Below, piece by piece: positions 47,601-56,000 of a stretch of 64,000 nucleotides of DNA. Location: positions 14,702,501-14,766,500 of the forward strand of contig NW_024466607.1 of NCBI RefSeq assembly GCF_017591425.1. Reading direction: 5' to 3'. The notes beneath the pieces were generated by a model. That model worked only from the letters and a program-made list of their open reading frames with translations. It was not told where the DNA came from and did no database searches. The number at the start of each line of letters is the position of its first letter. The stretch's first letter is position 1. The position numbers and the translations under genes are program-made. This DNA is from Ochotona curzoniae. Lineage: Eukaryota > Chordata > Mammalia > Lagomorpha > Ochotonidae.

Positions 47601-50600
47601 TACACCCCACAGCACAGTACATACAGTACCTTTAGATTCTCTCCATCAAGAAGATCCATGAAGCCATCATCCTCGTCAGACAAAGTGGCTGTCACAGGAG
47701 ATTGGGGCATAAAAAGCGGAACAAAATTCCCTGGCTCACTGCTCTCTCTTTCATTCGAGGAAAGCTGGAAGAGAATTCACAGCTGATGAGTCAATGAGCC
47801 CTGGTAAATTAAGTTTCCTTGTACAGATCACTAGCTTTTGTGACAAAAAAAAAAAAAAAAAAATATTATTGGTTATCCCAAGTAAAATTCAACAGCTACT
47901 GAGCAAAGGAAGATCATTTGCTATCCACAGAGCCTTAAGTACAGTCCAATCAAACAGGAAAAAACTCTCCCCAGAAGCAAGAGATCTCACAGGCAGTACT
48001 GGGATCCCCGCTCAGGACGAGAAGCTTCTCTGTACGTTGGGATCAGAACAGTTCTAAGCAGAAGGGGTAGGACAGTATGATGATCTGCTGGGAGGAGCAA
48101 GAGCAGGAACAGGCAACGTGTCTACAGAGACCACAGACGGCCAAGGGAATGCTCACAGAACACCAGCTGGCGTTCTCCCTGAGTCTTCAGACTTGGAACT
48201 TAACACTTGCTCAGCCTCTGATGAAGGATTTACTGTGTGCCAGCCATTACATATATAATCTTCACATGTGTAATCCCAATGTTTTTATTTACCAGCAAAC
48301 TGATAAGACATCTAAATGATGTTACCAAGGTCACACACCTCACTTGTCAGACTCCAAAGCCCAGGTACTTAAACTATACTACCTCCCTAGCAAAGAGGCT
48401 CATTCCTAGAATAAAAAGCTAACACCTCATCAGTTAACCTACACATTCTTTTTTTGTTTTAAATCCTCATCATAAAACTAACATACAAGGTGCTTTTTAT
48501 TTGTTGTGGGGGAGGGCTTTGGTTTGGTTTAAAAAAAAAATTCCTGGTTTCTGCCTTCAGATTGGCTCAGTTCCAGCCACTGCAGCTATTTGGAGGGTGA
48601 ACCAGCAAATGCAGATTTCTCTGTCTCTCCTTCTCTCTATAAATCTGCCTTTCAAAAAAATCTATATTTTTAAAAAAGAAATCAAAAGCTTCCCAGAGCA
48701 AGCTTTAAGAGATAAAATGATAAAATTCTACTATGCACACAAGCACATATAATCAACAAGGTCAAAGATTTGTGTCTCCCGGAGACCACAAAAACCGTCT
48801 AGCTTCTGAAAACAAAGACAGAGACAACTAGAGCTACTGAAGTCTTATGCTCCTGACCAAAAAGGGTGCTTGTTTACTTCAGAGTCCCCTGTGCAAGGCA
48901 GCAGCACATACCATCCGAGCGGGGGCAGAGTTCTGCCTCTGTGTGAAGAGATCTTTACCCGCTTCAATTCCTTGAGAGTGCAGGCAGCCACGAGATGCAG
49001 GTCTTATTGGCTTCTTAAACTCAAAGGCTTCCTGAAAGACAGTATAGTCGAGACATCTTGTGCTGCTCAAGAAGGGCCTCGGCTGATGTGGGGGGACAAG
49101 CAAGCACGGGACATGGATCACCTTTGTAACTGCCGCCAAAGGAAGGCTTTACCTGTTTCTAATCTAATTAAAGCACTAGATCTGTAACTAAGAATGTGCA
49201 TGGCTGTGTCAGTGGCTAACAACTGCACATTTTTCTTGTCATTTTACTTTCTAATAAATGCACAGTATCTGCCAACTTCATAAAATACGAGTCACAGTTG
49301 CATCCAATACTTTCTACAATCCTAAAGCAACGTCATCACAATATCATTTCCCATCATGCCTTTGAATAAGACTCCAACTTTTCATCCATAGGGTTCCTCT
49401 GTATTTTATGCTATTTCCTACCCAGTGGGAGTCAATTTTTTTCACTTATGATGTTATGAAAAACAATAGGAGGGAGGAAAGGGGCTAGTGAAAAAAAAAC
49501 CCTAGTGGTTTACTCAACAAGAATGGTTTTCGGGCCCGGTGGCATAGCCTAGCGCCTCAACTCGCTTTGAATGTGCTGGGATCCCGGAAAGTCGCCGGTT
49601 CTAATCCCAGCAGCCCCACTTCCCATCCAGCTCCCTGCTAGTGGCCTGGGAAAGCAGCCAAGGACAGCCCAAAGCCTTGGGACCCTGCATCCACATGGGA
49701 GGGAGACCTGGCTCCTGGCTTCAGATTGGCACAGCACCGGCTGTTGTGGCCACTTGTGGAGTGAATCATCAGATGGAAGATCTTCCTGTCTCTCCTCCTC
49801 TCTGTGTATCTGACTTTGTAATAAAAATAAATCTTAAAAAAAATTACATTATTTATTTAGGCAGTTACAGAGAAAAGAGAGAGAGAGCATGCAAGCGAGA
49901 ACTAACTACGATTGCTGGTTCATTCCCTAAATGGCTCCCAAGGCCAGGAGCATGAACCCAATCAATGTGTCCCACATGCATGGCAGGGGCCCAACCACTC
50001 AGGCCATCTTATGCTACCATCACAGATGCATCAGCAGGAAGCAGATCAAAGTGGAGCTGCCAGGACTCAAATACATGCTCATATGGAATGCCAACATCGC
50101 AGGCAGCAGCTTAACCAGTTGAGCCACTATGCTGGTCCCAACAACTTGTTATAAGCACCAAAACAGTAATAACCAACACCAGAATTATTTATACCAATTT
50201 AAAGTATTTCCCATGTATTAAATCATTTAGCCAACAAATATGACCTTGGTGTCCTAGAAAACTAAGCCTTCAGGCTGCCTGGTGAGCCCATGAACACCTC
50301 TTTAGCCACCAGCTATGTCATTTTTCCTTAAAGACATAGTCAGGGCATATTTGCAGATGGTCAAGCCATCATATCAAAATTACCTTGAAATTCTAGATTT
50401 TTTTTATCTCCTTTTTCAAACACTGCCAAGAAGCCTTCTCCTGAGTTCACAACTCACCTGAGTCAAACAAACAGCAAAGGCACAGAGGCTAGGAAGGCCA
50501 AGGCAAATCTCCCAGGTAAACTATGCAGATATTCTTACTCCTCAGTGAACAACTGACCAACTCTTACCTTCCAGGCACCAATTTAACTTTCTAATTTCCC

Positions 50601-53600
50601 AGTTTAATTCCTGCAATTTCTCTAAGACACTGGAATTCCTACTTTACAGAGAAAGCTAAAAAAGCAAGTTACTTGTCACACCCACACAGTTAATAACAAG
50701 CAGTGCCTAAACCCAGATCTGACTCCAAAGGCCACATGAGTACTCCCAGGAAGAAACCCAGCCGCTCTCCCCCAGCCTAGTGCAACCACATCACTCACAT
50801 TCTCCTTGTTCTCATCCTGGTCGATGAGCTGAAAGATGTCATGGTCGAGAGAATCAGAATGGCTCCTCTTAAGAGCAGGACTACATCCCAAGAGCTTCGG
50901 CTAGCAAAGTGAAAAAGCAACAATTAGGAAACATAAAAAATTCTGTGGAAAGCTTTCATAAGTGGGGCGGGAGATAGCTTTTCACACGGCCAGTAGATAA
51001 CTTGTAAATATGGCCATACCACAGAACAGAACCCACTATAGGGCTCCACGTCTCACTTCCTAAGATCTCAGTAGGCAGGACAGCGCCAAATCAACCCTCA
51101 AATATTTGCATAAGGGACCCCTTTTCTGGCTTAATTAAATTTTGCAAGTTAGACCTCCTCCAGGGACAGCCCTTATTAAAGCTGCCCTAAGCAATGTCTG
51201 AGAACTCCCAGACCAAAGCCAAGTAGTTTTCATTTTCTAAACTGAAGTCTCCTATCAAGGTGCAGCTGGCAGGTGGATCACAGGTTTGATCTCCAAATAC
51301 ACAAGAGAACCAACTTACAGGTAGAGAATTTATCCTCTTCACAGGATTTCCAAGACTACAACGAGATTCAAAGGTAAATAGTTAGAATAAAGCCAGTAAA
51401 GGTGTTCATCTGAACAGATACATGTGTTTAACTGACAACAGTGGAAAAAATAGTCAAACACATTCACATTTTTAAGAAGAAATACAACAGTAAATTTCAG
51501 AAGATGTCCTATTTTCAGGAACATTCAAAGCAAACCCAAGTCTTCCTTCAAATACACACATTCCCTTAAAGCTGTCAGAGGTGGAGCAAGAATTGACATG
51601 AGAACACCAAAACGAGAATTAAATCCTATAGGGGTGAGAGGGAATATAAACTACTTAAGGAAGTGTCTCGGGGAACAGTTCAATCCAGGGCTCCCATTTC
51701 GAGCGTGAAGAACTTGAGTAAAAAAAAAAAATTGAGGGGTAGACCTGAGGCACAGTGCGCCAAGCTGTTTCCCTGCATCCCATTCATAGTGCTTGGCTAC
51801 TCTGTGCTCCTGACCCAGGTGCCTGCTCAAATACAAGGAAGGAATTAGGTGATAATCCAAGTGTTTGGACTCCTGCCACTAGTGGGAGCATGGGAGATCT
51901 AAAGGGAGTTCCCGGCTCCTGGTTTTGGCTCAGCCTTGCCACAACCCATATGCGCATTTGGGGAGTAAATCTGTGGACAGATCCATCTATCTACATTTCA
52001 AATAAATAACTAACTGTCCTAAAATAAGAAAAATCTTTTCTATGTATAAACATTTAAAAACAGTGAATACATACTTTTCTTTCCTGTCCAAGGGTCCAGG
52101 AGAATCCAGACAGAAACCTGTAAGGGCGGTGGGGGGGAAAACACCCAACATCAGAAACAATACATAAAATATCATTTTGTTGTTAAATAAATAACATTTT
52201 CATAGTCTATTTACTAACCCTCATCTCTTAACAATATCATCAAGGAAAAGAGAATTTAAGGAGAATGACTTCAACTCCTTCACATTCTGAAATAGTTTTG
52301 AAAGAGTTAAGTATTTTATCAAGCTTTCCAATTAATTCTGAGTTTTGTCAAAGACAATTACAGAGCAGACATTTGGTGCGGCAGTTAAAACACTAAGAAT
52401 CCCTGCATTCCACATCAGAGTGGTCAGATTCAAGTTCAGCTCAGAACTCCAGCTCAGAAACTTCCTGGGAGGCAGCAGTGCTGGCCCTAATAAGCAGGGT
52501 CCCTGCCACACATGTGGAAGGCCCAGACGGAACCCTCAGCTTCTGTTTTCAGCCAGCCCCAGCCCCCATTTGGGAAGTGAAACAAATCCATAAGCTCTGT
52601 CTTTCCAAATATACAAAGATAAAAATATATTAATCATCACACACAAGGCACACATCAGCTGCTTCTAACAAAATGACACCCACCAAGAAAGGTGTCCCTG
52701 GCTCCAACAGCTCAGCTTCTCTTCTGTGCCAACTCAGGCCCACCAGCACCTGCTTGGCTCCCACCTCTCTGGGATGCTGACACAGCCTTACAGGGTAGGC
52801 ACTGGAACTGCTCACATAATCATTCATCCACTTCCACAGGTAAAAGAATCTTACACCCAGTTCTTAAGAATTGTATATTACACTTCACAATTAGAAAATT
52901 CACTGTATTTGCAAAGCAGAGTCACAAAGAGAAAAGACAAAGATTCTCCACAGGGCCCAATGCAAAGCCACCAGCCAGAAGCCTCCCCCAGGTCTCCCAT
53001 GTGGAAGGCAGGGCCCAAGCAGTTGAGCCATCACCTGCTGGCTCCTAGAAGGCCTTAGCAGGAAACCCTCACCCTGTATTTTAACTAAGTTTTTCTGAAT
53101 GCCATTCACAGAGGTGTAAATTGTAAACCCGATTTTTCCAGCACAAGCACGAATCAACTAACTCCTCACAGATTCGCTTTAGCCATTTCCCAATGTTGCA
53201 GCCCACAGCGCAGACCAAAATGACTCAGACACACACAGGCAATACCTGAATCCGTGGATTCCGAGGAGCCCATTCTCTGCAGACTGCTGTTGTTCCTCAC
53301 CTCCAGCGGCTGCTCACACTCACTGAAACCAAGAGAAATAATTCCACCTGAGCGATTCCTAGTACATTCCTGAAGGGCCACATGCAGGAACCAGGCCAGG
53401 AACTTAACAAGTAGCCATTTCTGGCATGAACTACCCTCACATGGGGACCACACCAGAGCTCACCTCGCCACCCAGAACACTCAGCCCCGAGCCAACGATT
53501 ACAGTGGGTGGGTGGTCCCCCGACCGCATTGCCAGTCCTGAGACGGCGAGGAAAGCCGAGCTTTTTTTTGTGAATGGAGAGCATGTGTCCTGCGGCCTGA

Positions 53601-54295
53601 GCTAGAGACCTACGAAGGAGTGGACAGGAGTTCCTGCTTCCCCCAGGCCAAAAACACGGGCTCAGAAAATGGTGGGCTGGGATGCAGGGTGGACGGACAC
53701 CAGGAACGTGCGCGGCCGAGGGACTGGGACGACTCCGCACAAAACAGCAGGAGAGGAAATGCCACGTCTCTTCTGTTCAGAAGAGACAAAGCTTACAGGA
53801 AACGAAGACCGGGCGCTGCGGTTTAGGCGCCTTCGGAGGGTGGCCAGGGCCCAGTGCCAGGCCATCCGCAAGGGGGGCACGACCGAGGTGGGGAGCCCCC
53901 GGGCCCTGCTCCGGGCTGCGGCCCAACATTCCGCCCGCCGGTGGCCGGGTGCACATGGCGGGGGCTCCGGCCCGACCAACCTGCCCCCAGCCCCCCAGTG
54001 GCGGCCGTGGGTCCAACCCGACTCGCCCTCCTCCCAGGCCGTTTCTCCACTCGATCTTCCCCAAGAGTCCACTGCGAGGCCAGCGACCCCCGGGGGGCAT
54101 GGCGCGTCCGCGTCTTCCTTCTCACCTGCCCAGCCCCTGCAGCTGGTCCATAGTGACCGTCAGGGTGGTGACAGGCGATAGTCCCTCGGCGGCTGGCGCG
54201 CCAAACAATGTCTTCACGACGGGCTGCGGCGTGGGAGGGGAGCTGCAGGCGAAGAGCAGGCGGCGGCGGTGCGGGGGTTCCGGGCCCAGTTCCAT
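38539..54295 (-). CDS. CDC25A: CDC25A, M-phase inducer phosphatase 1 (15 exons)
   Basis: This dual-specificity phosphatase removes inhibitory phosphates from Thr14/Tyr15 of CDKs and drives G1/S and G2/M. Coding exons, 5' to 3' on the minus strand: 54126-54295, 53246-53322, 52075-52117, 51319-51355, 50799-50900, 48912-49031, 47630-47764, 47179-47253, 45490-45663, 43758-43856, 42044-42106, 41854-41952, 40478-40608, 38875-38986, 38539-38679. They sum to 1578 nt, 525 residues plus stop; human has 524. Every intron is GT-AG and phases match. Visible motifs: cyclin-binding RRLLF (11-15), DSG degron (81-83), Ser124, KEN (141-143), Ser178, a basic nuclear signal (275-293), DCRYPYEY (385-392) and the catalytic loop HCEFSSER (431-438; Cys432, Arg438). 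The start was chosen because [14 protein letters not shown] matches the known N-terminus. No frame damage was seen. Confidence 0.98.
38875..38986 (-). CDS. CDC25A: CDC25A coding exon 14
   Basis: Codes residues 442-479 ([20 protein letters not shown] to EFFLKCQ). The acceptor is ACTAG|GTGCC and the donor CCAG|GTAAG. It is nearly identical to human apart from Leu for Met near the end. Confidence 0.97.
39714..39755 (+). repeat. Tandem duplication in CDC25A intron 13
   Basis: The unit AATTATACTCATGAATGAAC occurs twice in direct succession. Confidence 0.85.
40008..40252 (+). mobile_element. C-family SINE, 5'-degraded (CDC25A intron 13)
   Basis: TTTCCCATCCAGCTCCCTGC to CCGGTATAATTAAATAAATG, with a deletion after GGGAAAGCC. 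Confidence 0.82.
40478..40608 (-). CDS. CDC25A: CDC25A coding exon 13 (catalytic loop)
   Basis: Codes residues 399-441 plus two bases of Met442. It carries the active-site loop HCEFSSER, the C-x5-R signature of protein tyrosine phosphatases, with nucleophile Cys432 and phosphate-binding Arg438 intact. Confidence 0.98.
40851..41110. repeat. Possible old DNA-transposon relic (intron 12)
   Basis: GAAAATCTGAAATGACCCAA and GGAAAATTCGAGATTTGACC resemble the repeated AAATCCGAAATG wording of an old mammalian repeat. I could not assign a family. Confidence 0.25.
41511..41836 (+). mobile_element. Old C-family SINE next to the exon 12 donor
   Basis: GGGGCCAGCATTACGGTGTAG to a (CAAA)n tail ending about 41836, leaving 17 nt before the exon 12 boundary at 41854. 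Confidence 0.9.
41806..41836 (+). repeat. (CAAA)n microsatellite
   Basis: About seven CAAA units in the SINE tail; read as (TTTG)n in the CDC25A pre-mRNA. Confidence 0.9.
41854..41952 (-). CDS. CDC25A: CDC25A coding exon 12
   Basis: Codes residues 366-398 ([33 protein letters not shown]), identical to my recollection of the human segment. It contains the DCRYPYEY motif of the CDC25 catalytic fold. An old SINE tail begins only 17 nt inside the following intron. Confidence 0.97.
42044..42106 (-). CDS. CDC25A: CDC25A coding exon 11
   Basis: A 63-nt exon coding [20 protein letters not shown] and Ile (345-365), the start of the rhodanese-like catalytic domain. Intron 11 after it is only 91 nt. 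Arg349 stands where human has His. Confidence 0.96.
42553..42880 (+). mobile_element. C-family SINE (intron 10)
   Basis: GCCAGGCACGATGGCTCAATC to CTTTCCAATAAAAATAAGC. Confidence 0.87.
42922..43180 (-). mobile_element. Old C-family SINE (intron 10)
   Basis: ATTATAAGAAAGGCAGAAAA to GCAAACTGCAGCTTACT; diverged, tail-to-tail with the preceding copy. Confidence 0.65.
43560..43690 (-). mobile_element. Old C-family SINE fragment (intron 10)
   Basis: CATCTGTTGCCTCCTGCGGT, then GCAAGAAGCTGGATTCAGAG, as in other old minus copies. Confidence 0.4.
43758..43856 (-). CDS. CDC25A: CDC25A coding exon 10
   Basis: Codes residues 312-344 ([20 protein letters not shown] to DLIGDFSK) and links the regulatory half to the catalytic domain. 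The acceptor is TCCAG|CTTAT and the donor AAG|GTAAT. Confidence 0.97.
43905..44128 (-). mobile_element. Old C-family SINE (intron 9)
   Basis: TTTGAAAAGTACAATGACAG to GCTGCCACAATGCCAGTCCC. Confidence 0.75.
44311..44510 (+). mobile_element. C-family SINE with internal deletion (intron 9)
   Basis: Head joined to GGAAGAGCTCCTAGCTTCGG; tail CCAATAAAAATAAAATAAA. Confidence 0.88.
45146..45440 (+). mobile_element. C-family SINE (intron 9)
   Basis: AGGCCTAGCACCTAAAGTCC to CTTTCCAATAAACATAAAAA, ending about 50 nt from the exon 9 donor; followed by an (AAAC)n run. Confidence 0.9.
45490..45663 (-). CDS. CDC25A: CDC25A coding exon 9
   Basis: Codes residues 254-311. It holds the bipartite basic signal [10 protein letters not shown]...TKRRK (275-293). 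Human Ser279 (in PERSQEE) is Pro280 here (PERPLEE), while the Ser after KRRK is kept. The last third ([16 protein letters not shown]) is more divergent than the rest. Confidence 0.97.
45870..46160 (+). mobile_element. Old C-family SINE (intron 8)
   Basis: AGGCCAGTGCCTTGACACAG to CTGCTTTTCAAGCAAAAG. Confidence 0.8.
46314..46604 (+). mobile_element. C-family SINE, left arm of inverted pair (intron 8)
   Basis: GGGCCCGGCGCAATAGTGTAG to TTTCAACAAAAATTTAAA. Its A-rich tail is split by the next SINE and resumes at 46907-46935. Confidence 0.93.
46620..46906 (-). mobile_element. Young C-family SINE, right arm of inverted pair (intron 8)
   Basis: Young variant inserted into the preceding SINE's tail. 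The target duplication TAAAAATAAATCTTT is perfect at 46605-46619 and 46907-46921. A short internal deletion removes GGGGCTGC-type bases near 46835. Confidence 0.95.
47179..47253 (-). CDS. CDC25A: CDC25A coding exon 8
   Basis: Codes residues 229-253 ([20 protein letters not shown], then RTANL). It is one codon longer than the human exon, giving the 525-residue total. The acceptor is TTTAG|AATG and the donor CCTT|GTAAGTG. Confidence 0.95.
47630..47764 (-). CDS. CDC25A: CDC25A coding exon 7
   Basis: Codes residues 184-228 ([12 protein letters not shown] to DGENLK). The acceptor is CTTCCAG|CTTTCC and the donor AAAG|GTACTG. The acidic stretch [14 protein letters not shown] is well conserved with human. 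Confidence 0.96.
47842..47863 (+). repeat. A-run in CDC25A intron 6
   Basis: About 20 A residues, just upstream (plus coordinates higher) of exon 7's acceptor region, read as poly(T) in the pre-mRNA. Confidence 0.8.
48215..48390 (-). repeat. MIR fragment (intron 6)
   Basis: TTTACTGTGTGCCAGCCATT, then ACCAAGGTCACACACCTCAC and AGACTCCAAAGCCCAGGTAC, reverse MIR order. Confidence 0.75.
48540..48665 (+). mobile_element. C-family SINE 3' half (intron 6)
   Basis: TTCCTGGTTTCTGCCTTCAG to AAATCTGCCTTTCAAAAAAA. Confidence 0.75.
48912..49031 (-). CDS. CDC25A: CDC25A coding exon 6 (cassette exon)
   Basis: Codes residues 144-183 ([10 protein letters not shown] to NSAPARM), exactly 120 nt in phase 0/0, so skipping it keeps the frame. 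A human isoform lacking these 40 residues is known. It contains the checkpoint site Ser178 in QRQNSAPAR, which also binds 14-3-3 in human. Confidence 0.97.
49532..49843 (+). mobile_element. C-family SINE (intron 5)
   Basis: GGGCCCGGTGGCATAGCC to GACTTTGTAATAAAAATAAA. Confidence 0.93.
49844..50140 (-). mobile_element. Old C-family SINE (intron 5)
   Basis: Tail-to-tail with the preceding copy; ends in GCCACTATGCTGGTCCC. Confidence 0.82.
50615..50730 (-). repeat. MIR fragment (intron 5)
   Basis: ACTTTACAGAGAAAGCTAAA, then CTTGTCACACCCACACAG and CAGATCTGACTCCAAAGG. Confidence 0.6.
50799..50900 (-). CDS. CDC25A: CDC25A coding exon 5
   Basis: Codes residues 110-143 in phase 0. It contains CSPAL (Ser116), the CHK1 site RSHSDS (Ser124) and the APC/C-Cdh1 KEN box at 141-143. 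The exon opens with Pro110 where human has Gln. Confidence 0.97.
51319..51355 (-). CDS. CDC25A: CDC25A coding exon 4
   Basis: A 37-nt micro-exon coding [13 protein letters not shown] (97-109), which corresponds to NLENPMRRIHSLP in human. The acceptor is TTGTAG|TCTTG and the donor CTACCT|GTAAGT. It is too short for open-frame detection and was placed by phase and splice sites. Confidence 0.94.
51735..52025 (+). mobile_element. Old C-family SINE (intron 3)
   Basis: GACCTGAGGCACAGTGCGCC to ACATTTCAAATAAATAAC. Confidence 0.75.
52075..52117 (-). CDS. CDC25A: CDC25A coding exon 3
   Basis: A 43-nt exon coding [14 protein letters not shown] (83-96) and two bases of codon 97. The acceptor is CTTACAG|GTTTC and the donor AA|GTATGT. 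Ser88 of the extended degron is kept. Confidence 0.95.
52362..52622 (+). mobile_element. Old C-family SINE (intron 2)
   Basis: CAGACATTTGGTGCGGCAG to CTTTCCAAATATACAAAG. Confidence 0.75.
52900..53066 (-). mobile_element. Old C-family SINE 3' half (intron 2)
   Basis: GCAAAGCAGAGTCACAAAGA to CACCTGCTGGCTCCTAGAAG. Confidence 0.6.
53246..53322 (-). CDS. CDC25A: CDC25A coding exon 2
   Basis: Codes residues 57-83 between acceptor TTTCAG|TGAG and donor TTCAG|GTATT. It carries SSESTDSG with Ser76, Ser79 and Ser82, the phosphodegron recognised by SCF-betaTrCP after checkpoint phosphorylation. Confidence 0.97.
54126..54295 (-). CDS. CDC25A: CDC25A coding exon 1
   Basis: Codes residues 1-56 plus two bases of codon 57. 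It holds the RRLLF cyclin-docking motif (11-15) and the hydrophobic stretch [17 protein letters not shown] that corresponds to the nuclear export region of the human protein. The donor reads GGCAG|GTGAG. Ser18-Pro of human is here Ser18-Ser19-Pro20. Confidence 0.97.
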
Positions 54296-54710
54296 GGCGG
54301 CGCCCGGCCCTCCTAGGGGCTCCCGCTCCCTCTTTTCCTCCGCCGCGCCCTCCCCCGCCGACACCGGCCTCGGGCCTCGCGCCCCCGCCGCCTGCGCCCA
54401 CGGGCCAAACACAAACACGACCCCGCCCGGTGAGCGGCGGCGCGGACAGGCAGGTGCCAGACACAAGCACCGGTGGCTTCCCTCTCAGGCCGCGAGGCGA
54501 GCGGGAAGGCGGACCGCAGCAACCCCGGGATCAAATCCAAACAAACTCGGGGGGCCGACGAGGAGCGGGCCAAGTCGCACACTTGTCTTTTTTCTTATCC
54601 CCGTAGCCAGACAGGGATGGCAGAGAAGCAGCCCGACCCTCACCCGCCTCCCTTGCAGGATGTGCCAACCGAGATGGCTTTCGCGGTAATAGCTGCTCTG
54701 TGAGCGCCGC
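54296..54710 (-). other. CDC25A: CDC25A 5' untranslated leader
   Basis: A very GC-rich leader. No CAT trinucleotide (minus-strand ATG) occurs between the start codon and about 54720, so it has no upstream AUG. The 5' limit is estimated from the E2F and CCAAT elements. Confidence 0.6.
54679..54686. promoter_or_regulatory. CDC25A: Second E2F-like site
   Basis: TTTCGCGG lies about 50 bases from the palindromic E2F site, near the inferred start. It could act as a second E2F or cell-cycle-dependent element. Confidence 0.45.
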
Positions 54711-54733
54711 CGCTGCCCCGCCCCCTTTCCTGG

Positions 54734-54744
54734 TTGGCGCCAAA
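54734..54744. promoter_or_regulatory. CDC25A: E2F palindrome
   Basis: TTGGCGCCAAA is a near-perfect palindromic E2F/DP site (TTTSSCGC type). CDC25A is an established E2F target, and an E2F site close to the start is known in its human promoter. Confidence 0.8.
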
Positions 54745-54753
54745 CAGAACCCA

Positions 54754-54810
54754 CCAATCAGGAAGCTCCTTCTCCCCCTCGCGCCCGAATGACAGCTATG
54801 ATGGACCAAT
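54754..54810 (+). promoter_or_regulatory. CDC25A: CCAAT boxes of the CDC25A promoter
   Basis: CCAATCAGG begins at 54754 and CCAATGAG at 54806, both just upstream of the E2F palindrome relative to the gene. They are probable NF-Y sites, as is usual for cell-cycle promoters. Confidence 0.65.
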
Positions 54811-54991
54811 GAGAAAGGGAAGAAGGCAGCGGCTCGCGGGACTCTGCGAGGTCATCCGCTCGCCGCAGGGGGCGGGGCCTGGAGGTGATGGGCGGGGATC
54901 CGGAGGAGCGGCGCACCCGAGGTCAATGAAAACTCCCAGCAGAACCTTCGAGGCGTCAGTCGCCGGTGAAAGACGACCCCCCCGACCGCCT

Positions 54992-55013
54992 TGCATGCTG
55001 GGAAGCGTAGTTC
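54992..55013 (-). promoter_or_regulatory. ZNF143/THAP11-like element
   Basis: The minus strand reads ACTACGCTTCCCAGCATGCA (54992-55011), close to the ACTACAATTCCCAGCATGC element of housekeeping promoters. It lies about 300 bases upstream of the inferred CDC25A start, at the outer part of the island. Confidence 0.6.
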
Positions 55014-55130
55014 CCATCGCGAGCAGCGGTCCAGTGACTTCCTACCCTCGTGAGGTCACCGGTGCTACCTCCCTTCCCACCCTCGGCCTGCAGCCGACTC
55101 CCCGAGGCGAGAGACGGCTGTTCAGAACCG

Positions 55131-55580
55131 GCTAAGTCTCTGCTTCTAGCCTTACAGTGCTATGAACTCCGTTTTCCCTTCCTAGGCTTCCAGGGCCTAA
55201 TGAGGGAGGAAATTGAATGACCCCCCAGGGACTGCAAACCTTACCACCAGGTTTGATTGCTGGCTGGCCAGTAGGCCACGTGGAGCGTAACCCTCCGCTG
55301 TAACCTGGCTGTGGTGGGGGCCTCAGTATCGTGCTGTCTCTGCACACACATCTTACCCTAATGAGCTCATGCCTTGCTGATGTGGCAGGTGCCATTCCAG
55401 AAGCGTGGTCTATATTAATTTAAAACTTTCGACTCTGTAAGAAAGGGATTTTCCCTGTCTAAATGGGTGAATTTCCAGGCTGTGCCCCAGGAGTGGCTCT
55501 TGGAATAACTGTATAAAGGAAGGAAGCAGCTTAAGTGCGCCAATCAGGCTGTAAAGTAAAAGGTCTTTTAAGTATATTGG
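55131..55580. other. Unique DNA flanking the CDC25A island
   Basis: No gene or repeat recognised. Confidence 0.5.
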
Positions 55581-55663
55581 GACCTAAAGTGTAGCACAAG
55601 CTGGTTAAGCCCTAACCTACAACCAAGTTGTATCTCAATGCTGGTTCCAGTCGCCACTGCCAG
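55581..55663 (+). mobile_element. Old C-family SINE, 5' part of a split copy
   Basis: GACCTAAAGTGTAGCACAAG to TCGCCACTGCCAGC. It resumes at 56001 after a nested minus SINE. Confidence 0.75.
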
Positions 55664-56000
55664 CTTTTTTTTTTTTTTAAAGAGAATTAGGGGTTCCTTT
55701 TTTTTTTTTTTAAGATTTACTTATTTATTGGAAAATCAGATATACAGAGAGGAGGAGAGACAGAGAGGAAGAGCACAATGGCCGATGCTATGCTGATCCA
55801 AAGCCAGGAGCCAGAAACTTCTTCCGGGTATCCCACACGGGTGCAGGGTCCCAAGGCTTTGGGCCTTCCCCGACTGCTTTCCCAGGCCACAAGCAGGGGG
55901 CTGGATGGGAAGCAAGGCTGCTGGGATTAGAACCGGCGCCCATATGGGATCCTGGTGCGTTCAAGGCAAGGACATTAGCCGATAGGCCATGCCGCTGGGC
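55664..56000 (-). mobile_element. C-family SINE nested in an older SINE
   Basis: T-rich tail in two blocks, then body and head CATGCCGCTGGGCC. GCCAGCTTT on both sides is the target duplication. Confidence 0.9.

Larger units (their letters stand above)
54200..55130. promoter_or_regulatory. CDC25A: CDC25A promoter CpG island
   Basis: A GC-rich, CpG-dense, SINE-free block spans exon 1 and its upstream DNA. It contains GC boxes (CCCCGCCCCC near 54716-54725 and GGGGCGGGGC near 54869-54878), E2F-type sites, CCAAT boxes and a ZNF143-like element. No TATA box is evident. The island continues about 400 bases upstream of the inferred start, which would allow divergent transcription. Confidence 0.85.

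Noticed and set aside
54122..54466. In-frame N-terminal extension of CDC25A by 57 codons
   Set aside because: The apparent start codon is TTG. The ATG at 54295 gives exactly the known N-terminus.
53682..54689. A 335-codon plus frame opposite CDC25A exon 1 and promoter
   Set aside because: Antisense frame in a CpG island, with no domain or conservation cue.
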